Shown: positions 25,089 to 33,746 of the stretch, one piece after another | How the letters are laid out: every line of letters begins with the position of its first letter | Position numbering within the stretch: position 1 is the stretch's first letter | Assembly: GCA_963791225.1 (NCBI GenBank) | Contig: CAWBRV010000008.1 | Location: forward strand, 992,001 to 1,056,000 | Direction of reading: 5' to 3' | DNA: 64,000 nucleotides | Origin: PALSA-612 sp963791225 | GTDB lineage: Bacteria; Actinomycetota; Thermoleophilia; Gaiellales; Gaiellaceae | Position numbers and translations under genes: made by a program | The notes under the pieces: generated by a model | Told to the model about the DNA's origin: nothing | What the model saw: the letters and a program-made list of their open reading frames with translations, nothing else | The model's database searches: none

Positions 25089-25822
25089 CTCGCGACGAGG
25101 ACGAGCCTCGTGTCGCGAGAGAGCGGCGTGCCGTCGAAGTCGCCGTGGCACGCGACCTGCTCGAAGCCGGCCTCGCGCAGGAGGCCGATCAGCTCGGTCG
25201 CCGTGTAGACGCGCATCTCGTAGTGCGCGCGGTTTCGCGTGCCGGACGCCTCGACCAGCTCGTGCCGGACCGATGTCGTCCCGCGCTCGTAGTCGATCGT
25301 CCGCTCCTCGATCAGCAGCGACCCGTCCGGGAGGTCGTGCCAGTGCCGCGGGACGTAGATCGCCATCAGCCGGTCGCGGTGCATCGTCTCGATCACGAGC
25401 GTCGCGCCCGGCCTCAGGACGCGCCGGAACTCCGTCAGCGCCTTCCGGTCACCCTCCTCGCCCCAGTAGCCGAGCGACGAGAACAGATTCGCGACACAGT
25501 CGAAGCTCGCGTCCTCGAACGGCAACTCGCGGTAGTCGGCGTGGACCCACTGCGGCCACGCTCCTTCGTTCGCGCGCCGCCTCGCCTCGGCGAGCAGTAC
25601 CTCGGAGCGGTCGGCGCCGACGACGTGGAGGCCGAGGCGCGCGAACTCGACCGAGTGGCGGCCGTAGCCGCAGGGGCAGTCGAGGAGGTCGGCGCCCGGC
25701 TCGAGCCCGACCAGCCGCACGAGCCCTTCGGCCTCACGCCGACCCTGCTCCGGATCGGCGAGCTGCACGTACGTCGTGAGGTAGAGCTCGTCGAAGATCC
25801 TGTCCCAGTCGCGGGCCTCCAT
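25085..25822 (-). CDS. Class I SAM-dependent methyltransferase
   Basis: The 245-residue protein has SAM motif I as D-L-L-D-C-P-C-G-Y-G-R-H-S near residues 45-57, the acidic G-A-D-R-S loop near 70, and F-D-C-V-A-N-L-F-S-S-L-G-Y near 104. The motif DCPCGxGRxS is typical of a small-molecule methyltransferase group. The start ATG 25822 overlaps the upstream epimerase stop (ATGA), which indicates coupling. The methyl acceptor is unknown. Confidence 0.85.
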   Translation of the reverse strand: MEARDWDRIFDELYLTTYVQLADPEQGRREAEGLVRLVGLEPGADLLDCPCGYGRHSVEFARLGLHVVGADRSEVLLAEARRRANEGAWPQWVHADYRELPFEDASFDCVANLFSSLGYWGEEGDRKALTEFRRVLRPGATLVIETMHRDRLMAIYVPRHWHDLPDGSLLIEERTIDYERGTTSVRHELVEASGTRNRAHYEMRVYTATELIGLLREAGFEQVACHGDFDGTPLSRDTRLVLVAS

Positions 25823-26856
25823 CAGCTCACCCGCTTGAGGAGCGCGAGCGCCTGCTGGTTCCAGGGGACGCGATGCGTTGTCCCGGCGCGGCCGAGCGTC
25901 TGGCGGTGGGCCAGATACCAGTCGTACGTGCGGCAGAGAGCCTCGGCGTTCGAATACCTGGCCTGCCAGTCGAGCAGCCGGCCTGCCTTGGACACGTCGA
26001 CGAACGAGTCGCGGTGCGCCGTCTTGTAGTGCCACTCCGCGAGCGGGGAGAGGTGCGCGAGCTCCAGCGCCCGCAGCGCGAGCTCCGCAGGCCGGGCCGG
26101 GACGGCGGTCAGGCGGCTCGGTGACCCGGCGTGGTCGATCAGCGCCTGCAGGTCGGTCCGGACGGTGTCGAACGACTGTGCGCCGACGTTGATCGCCTCC
26201 CCGGCGACGCCGTCGGCGGACGACGAGAGCGCGACCGCCTCGACGAGATCCTCGACCGCGAGCAGCTGGTAGCGGTTGCTCCCGTCGCCGAGGACGTAGA
26301 TGCGACGGCCGTCGTGGATCCAGTCGAACAGGATCTCGAAGACGCCGAGCCGCTCGGGGCCGATGAACGTCTTCGGCCGGACGACGACCACCTCGAGGCC
26401 TCGGTGCACGAACTCGAGGCAGACGTGCTCGGCCTCGATCTTCGACTCGCCGTACGGCCCGACCCCGACCAGCGGGGCGTCCTCGGAGATCGGGTGCACC
26501 CTGGGCACGCCGTAGACCGCGGTCGACGAGATGAAGATCGTCCTACGGACGCCCGCTTCGCCGGCAGCGGCGAGCGCGGTCGCCGTGCCGCCGACGTTCA
26601 CGGACACGATCTCGTCCCGTGAGCCGCGGATCGGCAGCGCCGCCGCGGCATGGACGAGCACGTCGGCGCCGTCGACGAGGCGACCGACCGCCGCCGGGTC
26701 GCGGACGTCGCCGCGCAGCTCCTCCACTGCTCCCTCGAGCCCCCGGTCGTCGAGCGGCGCGAGGTCGAGGGTGCGCACGGCGTGACCGTCCCCGACCAGC
26801 CGCCGCGCCAGGTGCAGGCCGAGGAATCCTGCGCCCCCCGAGATGGCCCAGAGCAT
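25822..26856 (-). CDS. NAD-dependent epimerase/dehydratase (extended SDR)
   Basis: The 344-residue protein has the extended SDR cofactor motif G-G-A-G-F-L-G at residues 7-13, the active-site serine region F-I-S-S-T-A-V-Y and the catalytic Y-G-E-S-K near 139-143. It would act on a nucleotide sugar or sterol/terpenoid-like substrate. The pairing with a methyltransferase may mean sugar modification. The start is ATG 26856. Confidence 0.85.
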   Translation of the reverse strand: MLWAISGGAGFLGLHLARRLVGDGHAVRTLDLAPLDDRGLEGAVEELRGDVRDPAAVGRLVDGADVLVHAAAALPIRGSRDEIVSVNVGGTATALAAAGEAGVRRTIFISSTAVYGVPRVHPISEDAPLVGVGPYGESKIEAEHVCLEFVHRGLEVVVVRPKTFIGPERLGVFEILFDWIHDGRRIYVLGDGSNRYQLLAVEDLVEAVALSSSADGVAGEAINVGAQSFDTVRTDLQALIDHAGSPSRLTAVPARPAELALRALELAHLSPLAEWHYKTAHRDSFVDVSKAGRLLDWQARYSNAEALCRTYDWYLAHRQTLGRAGTTHRVPWNQQALALLKRVS

Positions 26857-26865
26857 GCGCCGACG

Positions 26866-28185
26866 TTAGCGGCGGTGGGTCGTCGCTGCGCCGATCGCCT
26901 GCGTCGCGGCTGGTGCCGGCCGCGTGGGCGGCTTCGAGTTGACGAGGAAGGCCGCGACGAGCAGAACCGCGAGGCCGACCGCCGTCTCGCCTGCGAGGCT
27001 GCCGCGGGCGCGTCGCTCCACGTCGGGGCGTCCGAGTCGCGGCTCGACGATGAAATGGTGGAAGCCCCCCCAGGCGAGGACGAGACCGACGAGCGAGAGC
27101 TTGACCATCAACACGTGCCCGTAGCCGGTCGTCCACAGGTCGTGGAGCGCCGGCAGCCGCAGGATGCTGAGGTAGATACCCGCGGCGAGCAGGAGGCCGA
27201 TCAGGAGCGGTGCGAGCCGCGCGAAGCCGACGAACGCCGTCCGGCGGAGCGCAGGCGCGGTGAAGAAGAGGACGAGCAGCATCACGAGGCCCCCCGCCCA
27301 GAGCGAGGCTGCGGAGAGGTGGACCCAGTCGGCGAGCTCCGACCACTTCGACGCAGGTGGGTCGACCGCCGAGTGCCCCGAGAGCGAGAGGCCGGATGCG
27401 AGCGCCAGGGAGAGTGCGAGCGCGGGCCAGAGGAAGTGGCGCGGCCGGTCGGTCAGCCAGCCGAGGAAGACGAGCGCGGTCACGACGGCGAGGCCGAGCG
27501 TCATGACCACGAACGCCGTCCCGAAGCGCGTCCCGTCCGCGAACGGCGTCAGGTCGCCGTAGAGGAAGCGGCTGAACGGGAGCTGTAGAGCGTCCTCGGC
27601 ACGGATCAGGAAGGCGAGGATCCCGATCTGGATGGCGCCGACCACGCCCGCCAAAGCGAGGAGGTAGAAGACCCGCTCGAATGCGTGCGGCACCGCCCGC
27701 GGCAGCACGACGAGTCGGAAGGCGAGGCCGCCGATCAGCAGTGCGAGGCAGACGAAGTAGAGCCAGCGCAGGACGTTCTCGGTCGTCGTCGGCCCCGAGG
27801 AGCCGTAGGCGTCCGTGGGCGGCGGGGCGGCGACACGGACACCGAACGTGAAGACGCCGGAGACGACGTGCCCGTCGCCGGAGAGCGCCTGCCAGCGGAC
27901 GGTGTAGGGGCCGGTCGGAAGCGACGCGACGCGTGTGACGATCGCGTGGCCTCCGCTCTCGGCATGGACGCCGCGCGAGAAGACCCGCCCGCGGGCGTCG
28001 TACACGCGGATGCCGTTCGGGAACACCTTCACGGCCTGGTCGAAGTCGATCTCGACCTGCTTCGGAGCCTGCTGGACCCGCTGGCGCGAGGCGGGCTTCG
28101 AGTCGCGGATCGAGGCGTGGGCGAAGGCCGCGGCCGGCGCCGCGAGCGCGACCAGCACGACCGCGAGGAGGGCGAGCCGTTTCAT
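26866..28185 (-). CDS. CopC-CopD fusion, copper resistance/uptake protein
   Basis: The 439-residue protein has a signal peptide (1-22), then a CopC domain with the N-terminal copper-binding histidine right after the cut site (A-F-A-H-A-S) and S-G-D-G-H-V-V-S-G near residue 102. From about residue 135 there is a CopD domain with roughly eight hydrophobic helices, with histidines in S-G-H-S-A-V and W-V-H-L-S-A. It binds copper outside the membrane and may move it inward. ATG 28185 overlaps the upstream gene stop. It is the last gene of a three-gene operon. Confidence 0.88.
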   Translation of the reverse strand: MKRLALLAVVLVALAAPAAAFAHASIRDSKPASRQRVQQAPKQVEIDFDQAVKVFPNGIRVYDARGRVFSRGVHAESGGHAIVTRVASLPTGPYTVRWQALSGDGHVVSGVFTFGVRVAAPPPTDAYGSSGPTTTENVLRWLYFVCLALLIGGLAFRLVVLPRAVPHAFERVFYLLALAGVVGAIQIGILAFLIRAEDALQLPFSRFLYGDLTPFADGTRFGTAFVVMTLGLAVVTALVFLGWLTDRPRHFLWPALALSLALASGLSLSGHSAVDPPASKWSELADWVHLSAASLWAGGLVMLLVLFFTAPALRRTAFVGFARLAPLLIGLLLAAGIYLSILRLPALHDLWTTGYGHVLMVKLSLVGLVLAWGGFHHFIVEPRLGRPDVERRARGSLAGETAVGLAVLLVAAFLVNSKPPTRPAPAATQAIGAATTHRR

Positions 28186-28781
28186 CTGTGCGGGTTCCCG
28201 GCTTCTGGTGAGAGATGGCCGAAGATCGGCGCCGTGTCGCGGTCCGCGAAGAGCACCGTCGAGAGCGAGACGAGCAGCACCGCGAAGCAGAGCCCGGCCG
28301 CGATCGAGCGGGGCCGAATCGACAGCGCGACGGGGATCAGCGCGCCGACGATTGCGATCCATCCGATCAGGTGGTGCCCGAACGCGGCCCGCGAGTAGAG
28401 CCAGCCGTTCTGCTCGTGCACGAGGATCGCGACCCCGCCGACGAACAGGGAGATCCCGAGCGTCAGGTTCCAGAGCGGGCTCCTGAGCTTGCCCGCCGCG
28501 AGGCCGAGCTGCGCCCCTCCGGCGAGCATCATCGTCTCGGCCCAAGAGCCGTGGGCGACCATGTGGATGGTCGAGTTGGTGAAGAACACCATCACGGGGA
28601 ACATGAGCAGGCCCATTGCGAACAGGACGCCGGGGAACAGGTAGCGCCGCCACGGCCGGCGGTCCCACACCTCGGGACCGACCGCAGCGCGGGCCGCGAA
28701 ACAGAGCGCGAGGACGAGGAAGCCGGTCGCAAACCACCAGTGCACGTGCTCCGACGGCGGCATGAGCGAGCCGGCGATCAT
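28182..28781 (-). CDS. Multi-pass membrane protein in the copper operon
   Basis: The 199-residue protein has about six hydrophobic helices, with histidines at likely membrane edges (E-H-V-H-W-W near residue 10, T-I-H-M-V-A-H-G-S-W near 74, F-G-H-H-L-I-G-W near 138) that could bind copper or haem. I do not recognise a named family. It overlaps its neighbours by four bases at both ends (ATGA), so it is translated with them and is probably involved in copper handling. Confidence 0.75.
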   Translation of the reverse strand: MIAGSLMPPSEHVHWWFATGFLVLALCFAARAAVGPEVWDRRPWRRYLFPGVLFAMGLLMFPVMVFFTNSTIHMVAHGSWAETMMLAGGAQLGLAAGKLRSPLWNLTLGISLFVGGVAILVHEQNGWLYSRAAFGHHLIGWIAIVGALIPVALSIRPRSIAAGLCFAVLLVSLSTVLFADRDTAPIFGHLSPEAGNPHR

Positions 28782-29059
28782 CGCCCACCACCCTCCCGCT
28801 CGGCCTGCTCGAGGTCCTCGATCACGCCCGGCGCGACGAGCCAATGGAATGCCAGGCCGACGAGGACGACGTAGAGGGGCGGCTCCGAGAGAAGCCACCA
28901 GAAGCCCTGCCCGTACGGGTGCAGCAGCGTGATCCGGTACGGCTGCAAGAGCGCCCAGACGACGCCGCCGAGCGCGCAGAGCGGCCCCAGCGAGAAGACC
29001 AACAGCGCTCGTCGGGAACGCCGTATCGCGCTTTGCGCCAGATCAGTCGAGATTTGCAC
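28778..29059 (-). CDS. Small membrane protein, first gene of the copper operon
   Basis: The 93-residue protein has two hydrophobic helices (about 20-40 and 54-74) and a charged C-terminus (D-L-E-Q-A-E-R-E-G-G-G-R). The GTG at 29059 is preferred to the GTG at 29065 because AGGAGG lies five bases before it. Function unknown; position suggests a role with CopC-CopD. Confidence 0.65.
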   Translation of the reverse strand: MQISTDLAQSAIRRSRRALLVFSLGPLCALGGVVWALLQPYRITLLHPYGQGFWWLLSEPPLYVVLVGLAFHWLVAPGVIEDLEQAEREGGGR

Positions 29060-29128
29060 GGACACCTCCTCTCCCCAGGGGACGACGACGACTCCGCAAA
29101 GACGCGCAGGGTCTGGGCGCGGCGCGGG

Positions 29129-29785
29129 TTACGCGGCGGCGGGAGGCGGCCGGCTGTCGAGAACGAAGCCGAAAAGCCGGCGAGGCGGAGCGGCGAGGAC
29201 GGCTCGCGGGAAGACTGCGACCGGTGTGAGGCGGGCACGGGTGAGGTTGTGCGCCCGACGGGCAACGTCCTCGGCGTAGCGCTCGTAGTCGGCCAGCCAG
29301 CGCTGGACGGCGCTCCAGAGCACCGCCATCAGCACGGCGAGCACGGCGAAGACGGGCAGGGCCGACGAGTGGATCCACGGGAAGAAGAGCGCCCAGCGCC
29401 CGCTGGCGGTGTGCTCTACGTCCACGTGGACGAGGTGCGTGATCGCGGTCAGGGCAAAGAAGGCGACCCACAGGCGCGGTGAGAGCTTCACGTGGACGCG
29501 CGGCACGTCGGGTCTGACGGCGCCGAGCACGCTGTTCGCGGTCTGCTCGGTCGAGCGGGCGCGTGCCAGCCGCCAGACGAGCCGCGCCGCCAGCAAAGCG
29601 ATCCCGACCTTCACGACCGCGAGCAGCGCCGGGTAGTACGCGGCGTGGCTGTAGCTCGGCGAGCGTACGTGGCGGCCGAGGTCGATGCGGTGTGTCAGGC
29701 TCGCACCGACGAGTTCGGCCACAACGGCCAGGAGGCCGAAGGCGAGGGCCGAAAGAAGGCGCTGATGCTTGCGCGCCCGCTCCAT
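29129..29785 (-). CDS. Membrane protein, function unknown
   Basis: The 218-residue protein has about four hydrophobic helices (about 9-28, 52-72, 105-125, 140-162) and a basic, proline-rich C-terminal tail. A histidine-containing segment I-T-H-L-V-H-V-D-V-E-H lies between helices 3 and 4. ATG 29785 is used, since the frame upstream reads antisense to another gene. It may belong with the copper operon in front of which it sits, but no motif proves this. Confidence 0.65.
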   Translation of the reverse strand: MERARKHQRLLSALAFGLLAVVAELVGASLTHRIDLGRHVRSPSYSHAAYYPALLAVVKVGIALLAARLVWRLARARSTEQTANSVLGAVRPDVPRVHVKLSPRLWVAFFALTAITHLVHVDVEHTASGRWALFFPWIHSSALPVFAVLAVLMAVLWSAVQRWLADYERYAEDVARRAHNLTRARLTPVAVFPRAVLAAPPRRLFGFVLDSRPPPAAA

Positions 29786-29811
29786 GCGCGGATCATACGC
29801 TCCGCTCGGGG

Positions 29812-30840
29812 TCAAGCCAAGCTTCGAAGCGCCGCGGACAGCGGCACGAAGGTCACTGAGTTGCGTGCGGCGTAGAAGACGCCGGCCGGGGTAATCTGCG
29901 CCCCGACCAGCCCCTTGACGGTGACCAGCCGGCCATCGTGCCCGTCGGCGAGCCGCAGCAGGTGCACCGACGAGCCGACGGTGTACACGACGAGGCCGCC
30001 GGCGACGTCCTCGACGCCCGCTCCACGCGGCAGCGTCCGGGTCAGTCCTGCGCCGGACGGCGAGTAGATCTGCACCGTCCGGCCGCGCTGCACGACGACC
30101 GAACCGCCCGAGATCCAGCCGCCCCTGACGCCCGCGACCCCGACGACCTTCCAGATGCGCTTGCCGTTCGTGTCGTAGACGGTGAGCACGTTCTTCGGCT
30201 CGACGACCGCCACACGCCAGTTGCCTGCATCGAGGAAGCGGCGGAAGTCGACCGGCGGCAGCATCGTCTTGACGTTGCCCCCGACCTCGCGTCGGACCTC
30301 GACACCGTAGTCGCCGTCGGGGAGCAGCTTGCCGTTCTCGTCCGTGCAGTCGGCCTCGCAGACGGAATAGTCGGCGATCGCGACCACCGTCGCGTCGCCC
30401 GCGACCTCGTAGTACGTGTCGCCCTCGGTGCCGTCGCAGACCCCGAGGCCCTTGGCCTTCGGGACCGGCAGCGAGGCGGTGTACACGTCGTCGCAGTAGA
30501 CGTGGTTTCCGGTGCTGTAGTCCCACCAGATCGCCGTCGAGCCCGCGAGCGTCAGATCGGAATAGCTGTAGTCGCTGCTGCACGGGTCCTTCAGGTGGAC
30601 GGTCGCCCCCGTCTGCGGCGTCCAGACGACCCCGATGGCGCCGGCTGCGCAGCTTCCCACCTCTCCGGCCTGGATCGCGACCCGGCCGCCCGCGGCGGAG
30701 ATGGACTGGATCGGGCCCCGGACGGCGAGTGTGCGGCCGCCGCCCGCGTGAGCCGTGCCGCCGAAGACCGGGCCGGTGCGGCTCGTACCCGCGACGAGCG
30801 CGACGGCGAGAGCGACGACAGCGAGCGCTGCCGTCTTCAT
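29812..30840 (-). CDS. Secreted beta-propeller-like protein, function unknown
   Basis: The 342-residue protein has a signal peptide (about 1-32, ending in G-T-A-H-A). The mature part has repeated beta strands such as A-G-G-R-V-A-I-Q, N-W-R-V-A-V-V-E and G-G-L-V-V-Y-T-V-G, which suggests a propeller of irregular WD/YncE type. Cysteines occur in pairs in the acidic middle region (V-C-E-A-D-C-T-D-E), as in disulphide-bonded secreted proteins. The start is ATG 30840, three bases after the YjbQ-like gene. Confidence 0.7.
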   Translation of the reverse strand: MKTAALAVVALAVALVAGTSRTGPVFGGTAHAGGGRTLAVRGPIQSISAAGGRVAIQAGEVGSCAAGAIGVVWTPQTGATVHLKDPCSSDYSYSDLTLAGSTAIWWDYSTGNHVYCDDVYTASLPVPKAKGLGVCDGTEGDTYYEVAGDATVVAIADYSVCEADCTDENGKLLPDGDYGVEVRREVGGNVKTMLPPVDFRRFLDAGNWRVAVVEPKNVLTVYDTNGKRIWKVVGVAGVRGGWISGGSVVVQRGRTVQIYSPSGAGLTRTLPRGAGVEDVAGGLVVYTVGSSVHLLRLADGHDGRLVTVKGLVGAQITPAGVFYAARNSVTFVPLSAALRSLA

Positions 30841-30842
30841 CC

Positions 30843-31229
30843 TCAGCCGATCAGCGTCAGCTCGTAGCCGGCACGCGCGTCGCCGTTGAAGCCGAAGAGC
30901 AGCACGCGCTGCCACTGGCCGAGGGCGAGGCGGCCGTCCGTGTACGGGATCTGCTCCGTGCGCGCACCGAGCAGGCCGAGGATCAGGCGCTCGCGACTCT
31001 CCGCAGGGAGTGGCACGAGGCGGGCGAGCATCTCCTCGAAGTCGCAGAAGAACCCCGACTCGCGCTCGGTGACACGGACGAGCGAGGTCGAGGCGAGCGG
31101 CGTCACGTACGCGAGTCCCGAGCCGAGGTCGGCCTTTCGCACGTCGCGCGACACCTCGTTCGTGATGTCGAACACGGCGAGAGTCGGCAGTGCCGCGGCG
31201 ACCGAGCTCGGAATCTCGACAGACGTCAC
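30843..31229 (-). CDS. Divergent YjbQ/UPF0047-family protein
   Basis: The 128-residue protein matches the YjbQ fold in its second half: D-G-R-L-A-L-G-Q-W-Q-R-V-L-L near residues 99-112. In typical members an H-T-T/S-A motif and a later histidine cluster form the active site; here the first is A-S-T-S and the second region (S-R-E-R-L-I-L-G) has no histidine. It may be catalytically dead. GTG 31229 overlaps the ispH stop, so it is the last hopanoid-operon gene before the secreted protein. Confidence 0.7.
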   Translation of the reverse strand: MTSVEIPSSVAAALPTLAVFDITNEVSRDVRKADLGSGLAYVTPLASTSLVRVTERESGFFCDFEEMLARLVPLPAESRERLILGLLGARTEQIPYTDGRLALGQWQRVLLFGFNGDARAGYELTLIG

Positions 31230-32170
31230 GCGTAGACCTCCCGGGGTAGACGGAAATGTACGTCCTCGCGAGCAACCGTGATTTCCTCGACCTCTTCGTA
31301 GCCGCGCCCGGCGAGCGTGCCGAGCACGGACTGGACGAGACCTTCGGGCGTCGACGCGCCGGCGGTGAGGCCGACGATCCGGTGCCCGTTCAGCAGTTCG
31401 GCGTCGAGCGGGGTCTCGCCGTCGATCAGCGTCGCCTCGGCGCCGCGCGCCTGCGCGACCTCGACGAGGCGGTTCGCGTTCGAGCTCGTCGGCGAGCCGA
31501 TCACGAGCAGCAGCGTCGCACCGCGGCTGACGATCTCCTTCACGGCGTCCTGGCGGTTCTGGGTCGCGTAGCAGATGTCCTCGGCACCCGGCCGCTTGAG
31601 ACCGCCGAAGCGCTCGCCGAGCACGTCGACCGTCGCAGCCACGTCGTCGAGCGACAGGGTCGTCTGGGTGATCACGGCCAGCGGCTGCCCGTTGGTGTCG
31701 AGCTCCGCGGCGTCCTCGGGCGACTCGACGACGACGATCTGCTCGGGCCGCTCACCCTTCGTCCCGATCACCTCGACGTGGTTCGCGTGGCCGATCAGGG
31801 CGACGAGATGGCCGGAGTCGGCGTAACGGCGGGCCTCGGCGTGCACCTTCGAGACGAGCGGGCAGACGGCGTCGACGACGCGCAGGCCCTTCTTCTCGCA
31901 GCTCTGGCGCACCGCCGGCGCGACGCCGTGGGCCGAGAGCACGCAGATCTCGCCCGGCGGGATCTCGTCCTCGTGGTCGACGAACACCGCGCCCAGCGCC
32001 TCGAGCCGGCGGACGACGTTGTCGTTGTGGACGATCTCGTGGCGAACGTAGACGGGCGGCCCGTTGCTCTCGAGCAGCCGCTCGACGATCTCGATCGCGC
32101 GGTCGACACCGGCGCAGAACGAGCGGGGCGCAGCGAGCAGCACGAGCTTGTGACCGTTCTGCCCGCTCAA
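31226..32170 (-). CDS. ispH: 4-hydroxy-3-methylbut-2-enyl diphosphate reductase
   Basis: IspH makes IPP and DMAPP from HMBPP, the last step of the MEP isoprenoid route, with a [4Fe-4S] cluster. The three cluster cysteines are visible in S-F-C-A-G-V, D-A-V-C-P-L-V and D-I-C-Y-A-T-Q-N-R-Q. The catalytic T-Q-T-T-L-S motif and S-S-N-A-N-R near the C-terminus are present. The 314-residue length is usual. The start is TTG 32170, overlapping the hpnG stop in TTGA; the long ORF upstream of this is antisense overlap only. The palindromic repeat lies 20 bases upstream. Confidence 0.92.
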   Translation of the reverse strand: MSGQNGHKLVLLAAPRSFCAGVDRAIEIVERLLESNGPPVYVRHEIVHNDNVVRRLEALGAVFVDHEDEIPPGEICVLSAHGVAPAVRQSCEKKGLRVVDAVCPLVSKVHAEARRYADSGHLVALIGHANHVEVIGTKGERPEQIVVVESPEDAAELDTNGQPLAVITQTTLSLDDVAATVDVLGERFGGLKRPGAEDICYATQNRQDAVKEIVSRGATLLLVIGSPTSSNANRLVEVAQARGAEATLIDGETPLDAELLNGHRIVGLTAGASTPEGLVQSVLGTLAGRGYEEVEEITVAREDVHFRLPREVYA

Positions 32171-32745
32171 GCGACCGCTCCTTCCGACCTTGCAACACTG
32201 TGTTGCAGGGAATCGAGGGCGTAGCGGACGTCGGCGAGAGCGCGGCCCGTGCGGCGCGGCGCGACGAGAGCGCGCACGACGCCCGCCGGCCGGACTCGAC
32301 CCTCGGCGTCGAGGACGTTCGCGAGCGGGCCGAGCGTCCGGTCGGGCGTGTCGGAGACGGCGCGCAGGCAGCCGGCGAGTCGCCCCGCGCGGGCGAGCGC
32401 CCCGGACTCCATGTCGGCCGCGTCGGCGCCTGTGCGCTCGTGAAGCCTGCGCCGCTCGCCCGGGTCGTCGACGACCGTGTCGACGGCGACGATCGTCGCC
32501 GTCCTCGCGCCCGGCACGCCGAGCGGCGCGCCCTCCCAGAGCACCGCGCCGTCGGCGTCGACGACGCGTGTCGCGTCGAGCACCTCGCCGCACACGACGC
32601 CGTCGTGGAGGCCTCCGGCGAGTCCGAACGAGACGACCTGCTCGTCCGGCACGCCGCGTCGCACGCCGATCCCGACGAGGACGGTGCGCGCGCCGAGCTT
32701 GCGGGCGGCCCGCTCCTCGGTCTTCGTGGCGCAGGCCAGCGTCAT
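32167..32745 (-). CDS. hpnG: HpnG-like nucleosidase (adenosylhopane nucleosidase)
   Basis: The 192-residue protein belongs to the purine nucleoside phosphorylase/MTA nucleosidase superfamily, with V-G-I-G-V-R near residue 24, G-L-A-G-G-L near 42 and the ribose-site D-M-E-S-G-A near 112. In hopanoid clusters HpnG removes adenine from adenosylhopane made by HpnH, giving ribosylhopane. It is shorter than many homologues. ATG 32745 overlaps the hpnH stop. Its C-terminus contains the LQHSVA sequence encoded by the palindrome. Confidence 0.8.
   Translation of the reverse strand: MTLACATKTEERAARKLGARTVLVGIGVRRGVPDEQVVSFGLAGGLHDGVVCGEVLDATRVVDADGAVLWEGAPLGVPGARTATIVAVDTVVDDPGERRRLHERTGADAADMESGALARAGRLAGCLRAVSDTPDRTLGPLANVLDAEGRVRPAGVVRALVAPRRTGRALADVRYALDSLQHSVARSEGAVA
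32191..32210 (-). repeat. 20-nt palindromic repeat (copy 2)
   Basis: On the minus strand this is identical over 20 bases to the element at 1910-1929. Here the perfect palindrome is 17 nt (TGCAACACAGTGTTGCA). It is inside the 3' end of hpnG and reads in frame as LQHSVA. Its inner edge is 20 bases upstream of the ispH start codon. Confidence 0.75.
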
Positions 32746-33746
32746 CCCGTGAAGGTCCAAGCCATGCTCCGGACGGTCTCCTTGATGCTCGACGTGGCGG
32801 CGAACGCGGCGGCCGGCTCGAAGCCGCAGTGGATCGCGCAGTGCTCGCAGCGCGGGTCGTTGCCCGGGCCGTACATCTCCCATTCGATTCCCTCCATCAG
32901 CGCCTCGTAGGAGGGGAAGATGCCGTCGGTGAGCAGGTAGCACGGGCCCTTCCAGCCGTACGGGTTGCGCGTGATCGAGCCCCACGGCGCGCACGGGAGC
33001 TCCTTGTCGCCGGTGAGGAAGTCCTGGTAGAGCGGGCTCGCCAGCCAGCGGTAGTTGTGCTCCTTGGCGGCCGCGCGGATCTGGCGGAACTTCACGCGGT
33101 GCTCGTCGCGCGTCATCGTCAGCGCAGGATCGATCTGCGAGTACTGGTAGCCGGGAGCGATCAACAGACCGTCGATGCCCACCTCGTTGGTCATGTAACC
33201 CATCATCTCGATGACGTCGTCGACGGACGTCTCCTTGAAGATCGTCGTATTCGTCGAAACCCTGAATCCCGCCTTCCGTGCCTGCTTGATCGCGTCGACG
33301 GCGACGTCCCAGAGGCCCGGGTAGTCGCAGATGTAGTCGTGGATCTCGCGCATGCCGTCGAGGTGGACGACGAAGGTGAGGCGCGGGTCGGGCTTGAAGA
33401 CGTCGAGGAACTCGACGAGCCGGAGCGCGTTCGTGCACAGCTCGACCGTCTTCTTGCTCTCCAGGAAACCGGCGACGACGTCCTCGATCCCCTTGAAGAT
33501 CAGCGGCTCGCCGCCGCAGACCGAGACGACCGGCGCCGGGCACTGGACGGCGGAGTCGATGCACTCGTCCACGGTCAGCCGCGCCTTGTTCGACTCGTAC
33601 TCGCGGATCTTCCCGCAGCCGATGCAGGCGATGTTGCACGCCAGCGTCGGCTCGAGCATCAGGACGAGCGGGTACAGCTCCCCCTTCTTCTTCTGGGAAG
33701 CGACGTAGCGGCCGATATCGAAGGTCGAGCGCAAGGGGAATTTCAT
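32742..33746 (-). CDS. hpnH: Adenosylhopane synthase, radical SAM
   Basis: HpnH adds 5'-deoxyadenosyl to diploptene as the first step of C35 hopanoid side-chain extension. The 334-residue protein has the radical SAM cluster motif C37-N-I-A-C41-I-G-C44 and G-G-E-P near residue 78. A C-terminal cysteine set (P-C-Y-L, C-E-H-C-A-I-H-C) may bind another cluster. ATG 33746 overlaps the shc stop by four bases. Confidence 0.93.
   Translation of the reverse strand: MKFPLRSTFDIGRYVASQKKKGELYPLVLMLEPTLACNIACIGCGKIREYESNKARLTVDECIDSAVQCPAPVVSVCGGEPLIFKGIEDVVAGFLESKKTVELCTNALRLVEFLDVFKPDPRLTFVVHLDGMREIHDYICDYPGLWDVAVDAIKQARKAGFRVSTNTTIFKETSVDDVIEMMGYMTNEVGIDGLLIAPGYQYSQIDPALTMTRDEHRVKFRQIRAAAKEHNYRWLASPLYQDFLTGDKELPCAPWGSITRNPYGWKGPCYLLTDGIFPSYEALMEGIEWEMYGPGNDPRCEHCAIHCGFEPAAAFAATSSIKETVRSMAWTFTG

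Noticed and set aside
23064..25151. A 695-residue minus-strand frame opposite the SRPBCC, M20 and lipoprotein-like genes
   Set aside because: It covers three plus-strand genes with strong family matches and shows no motif of its own.
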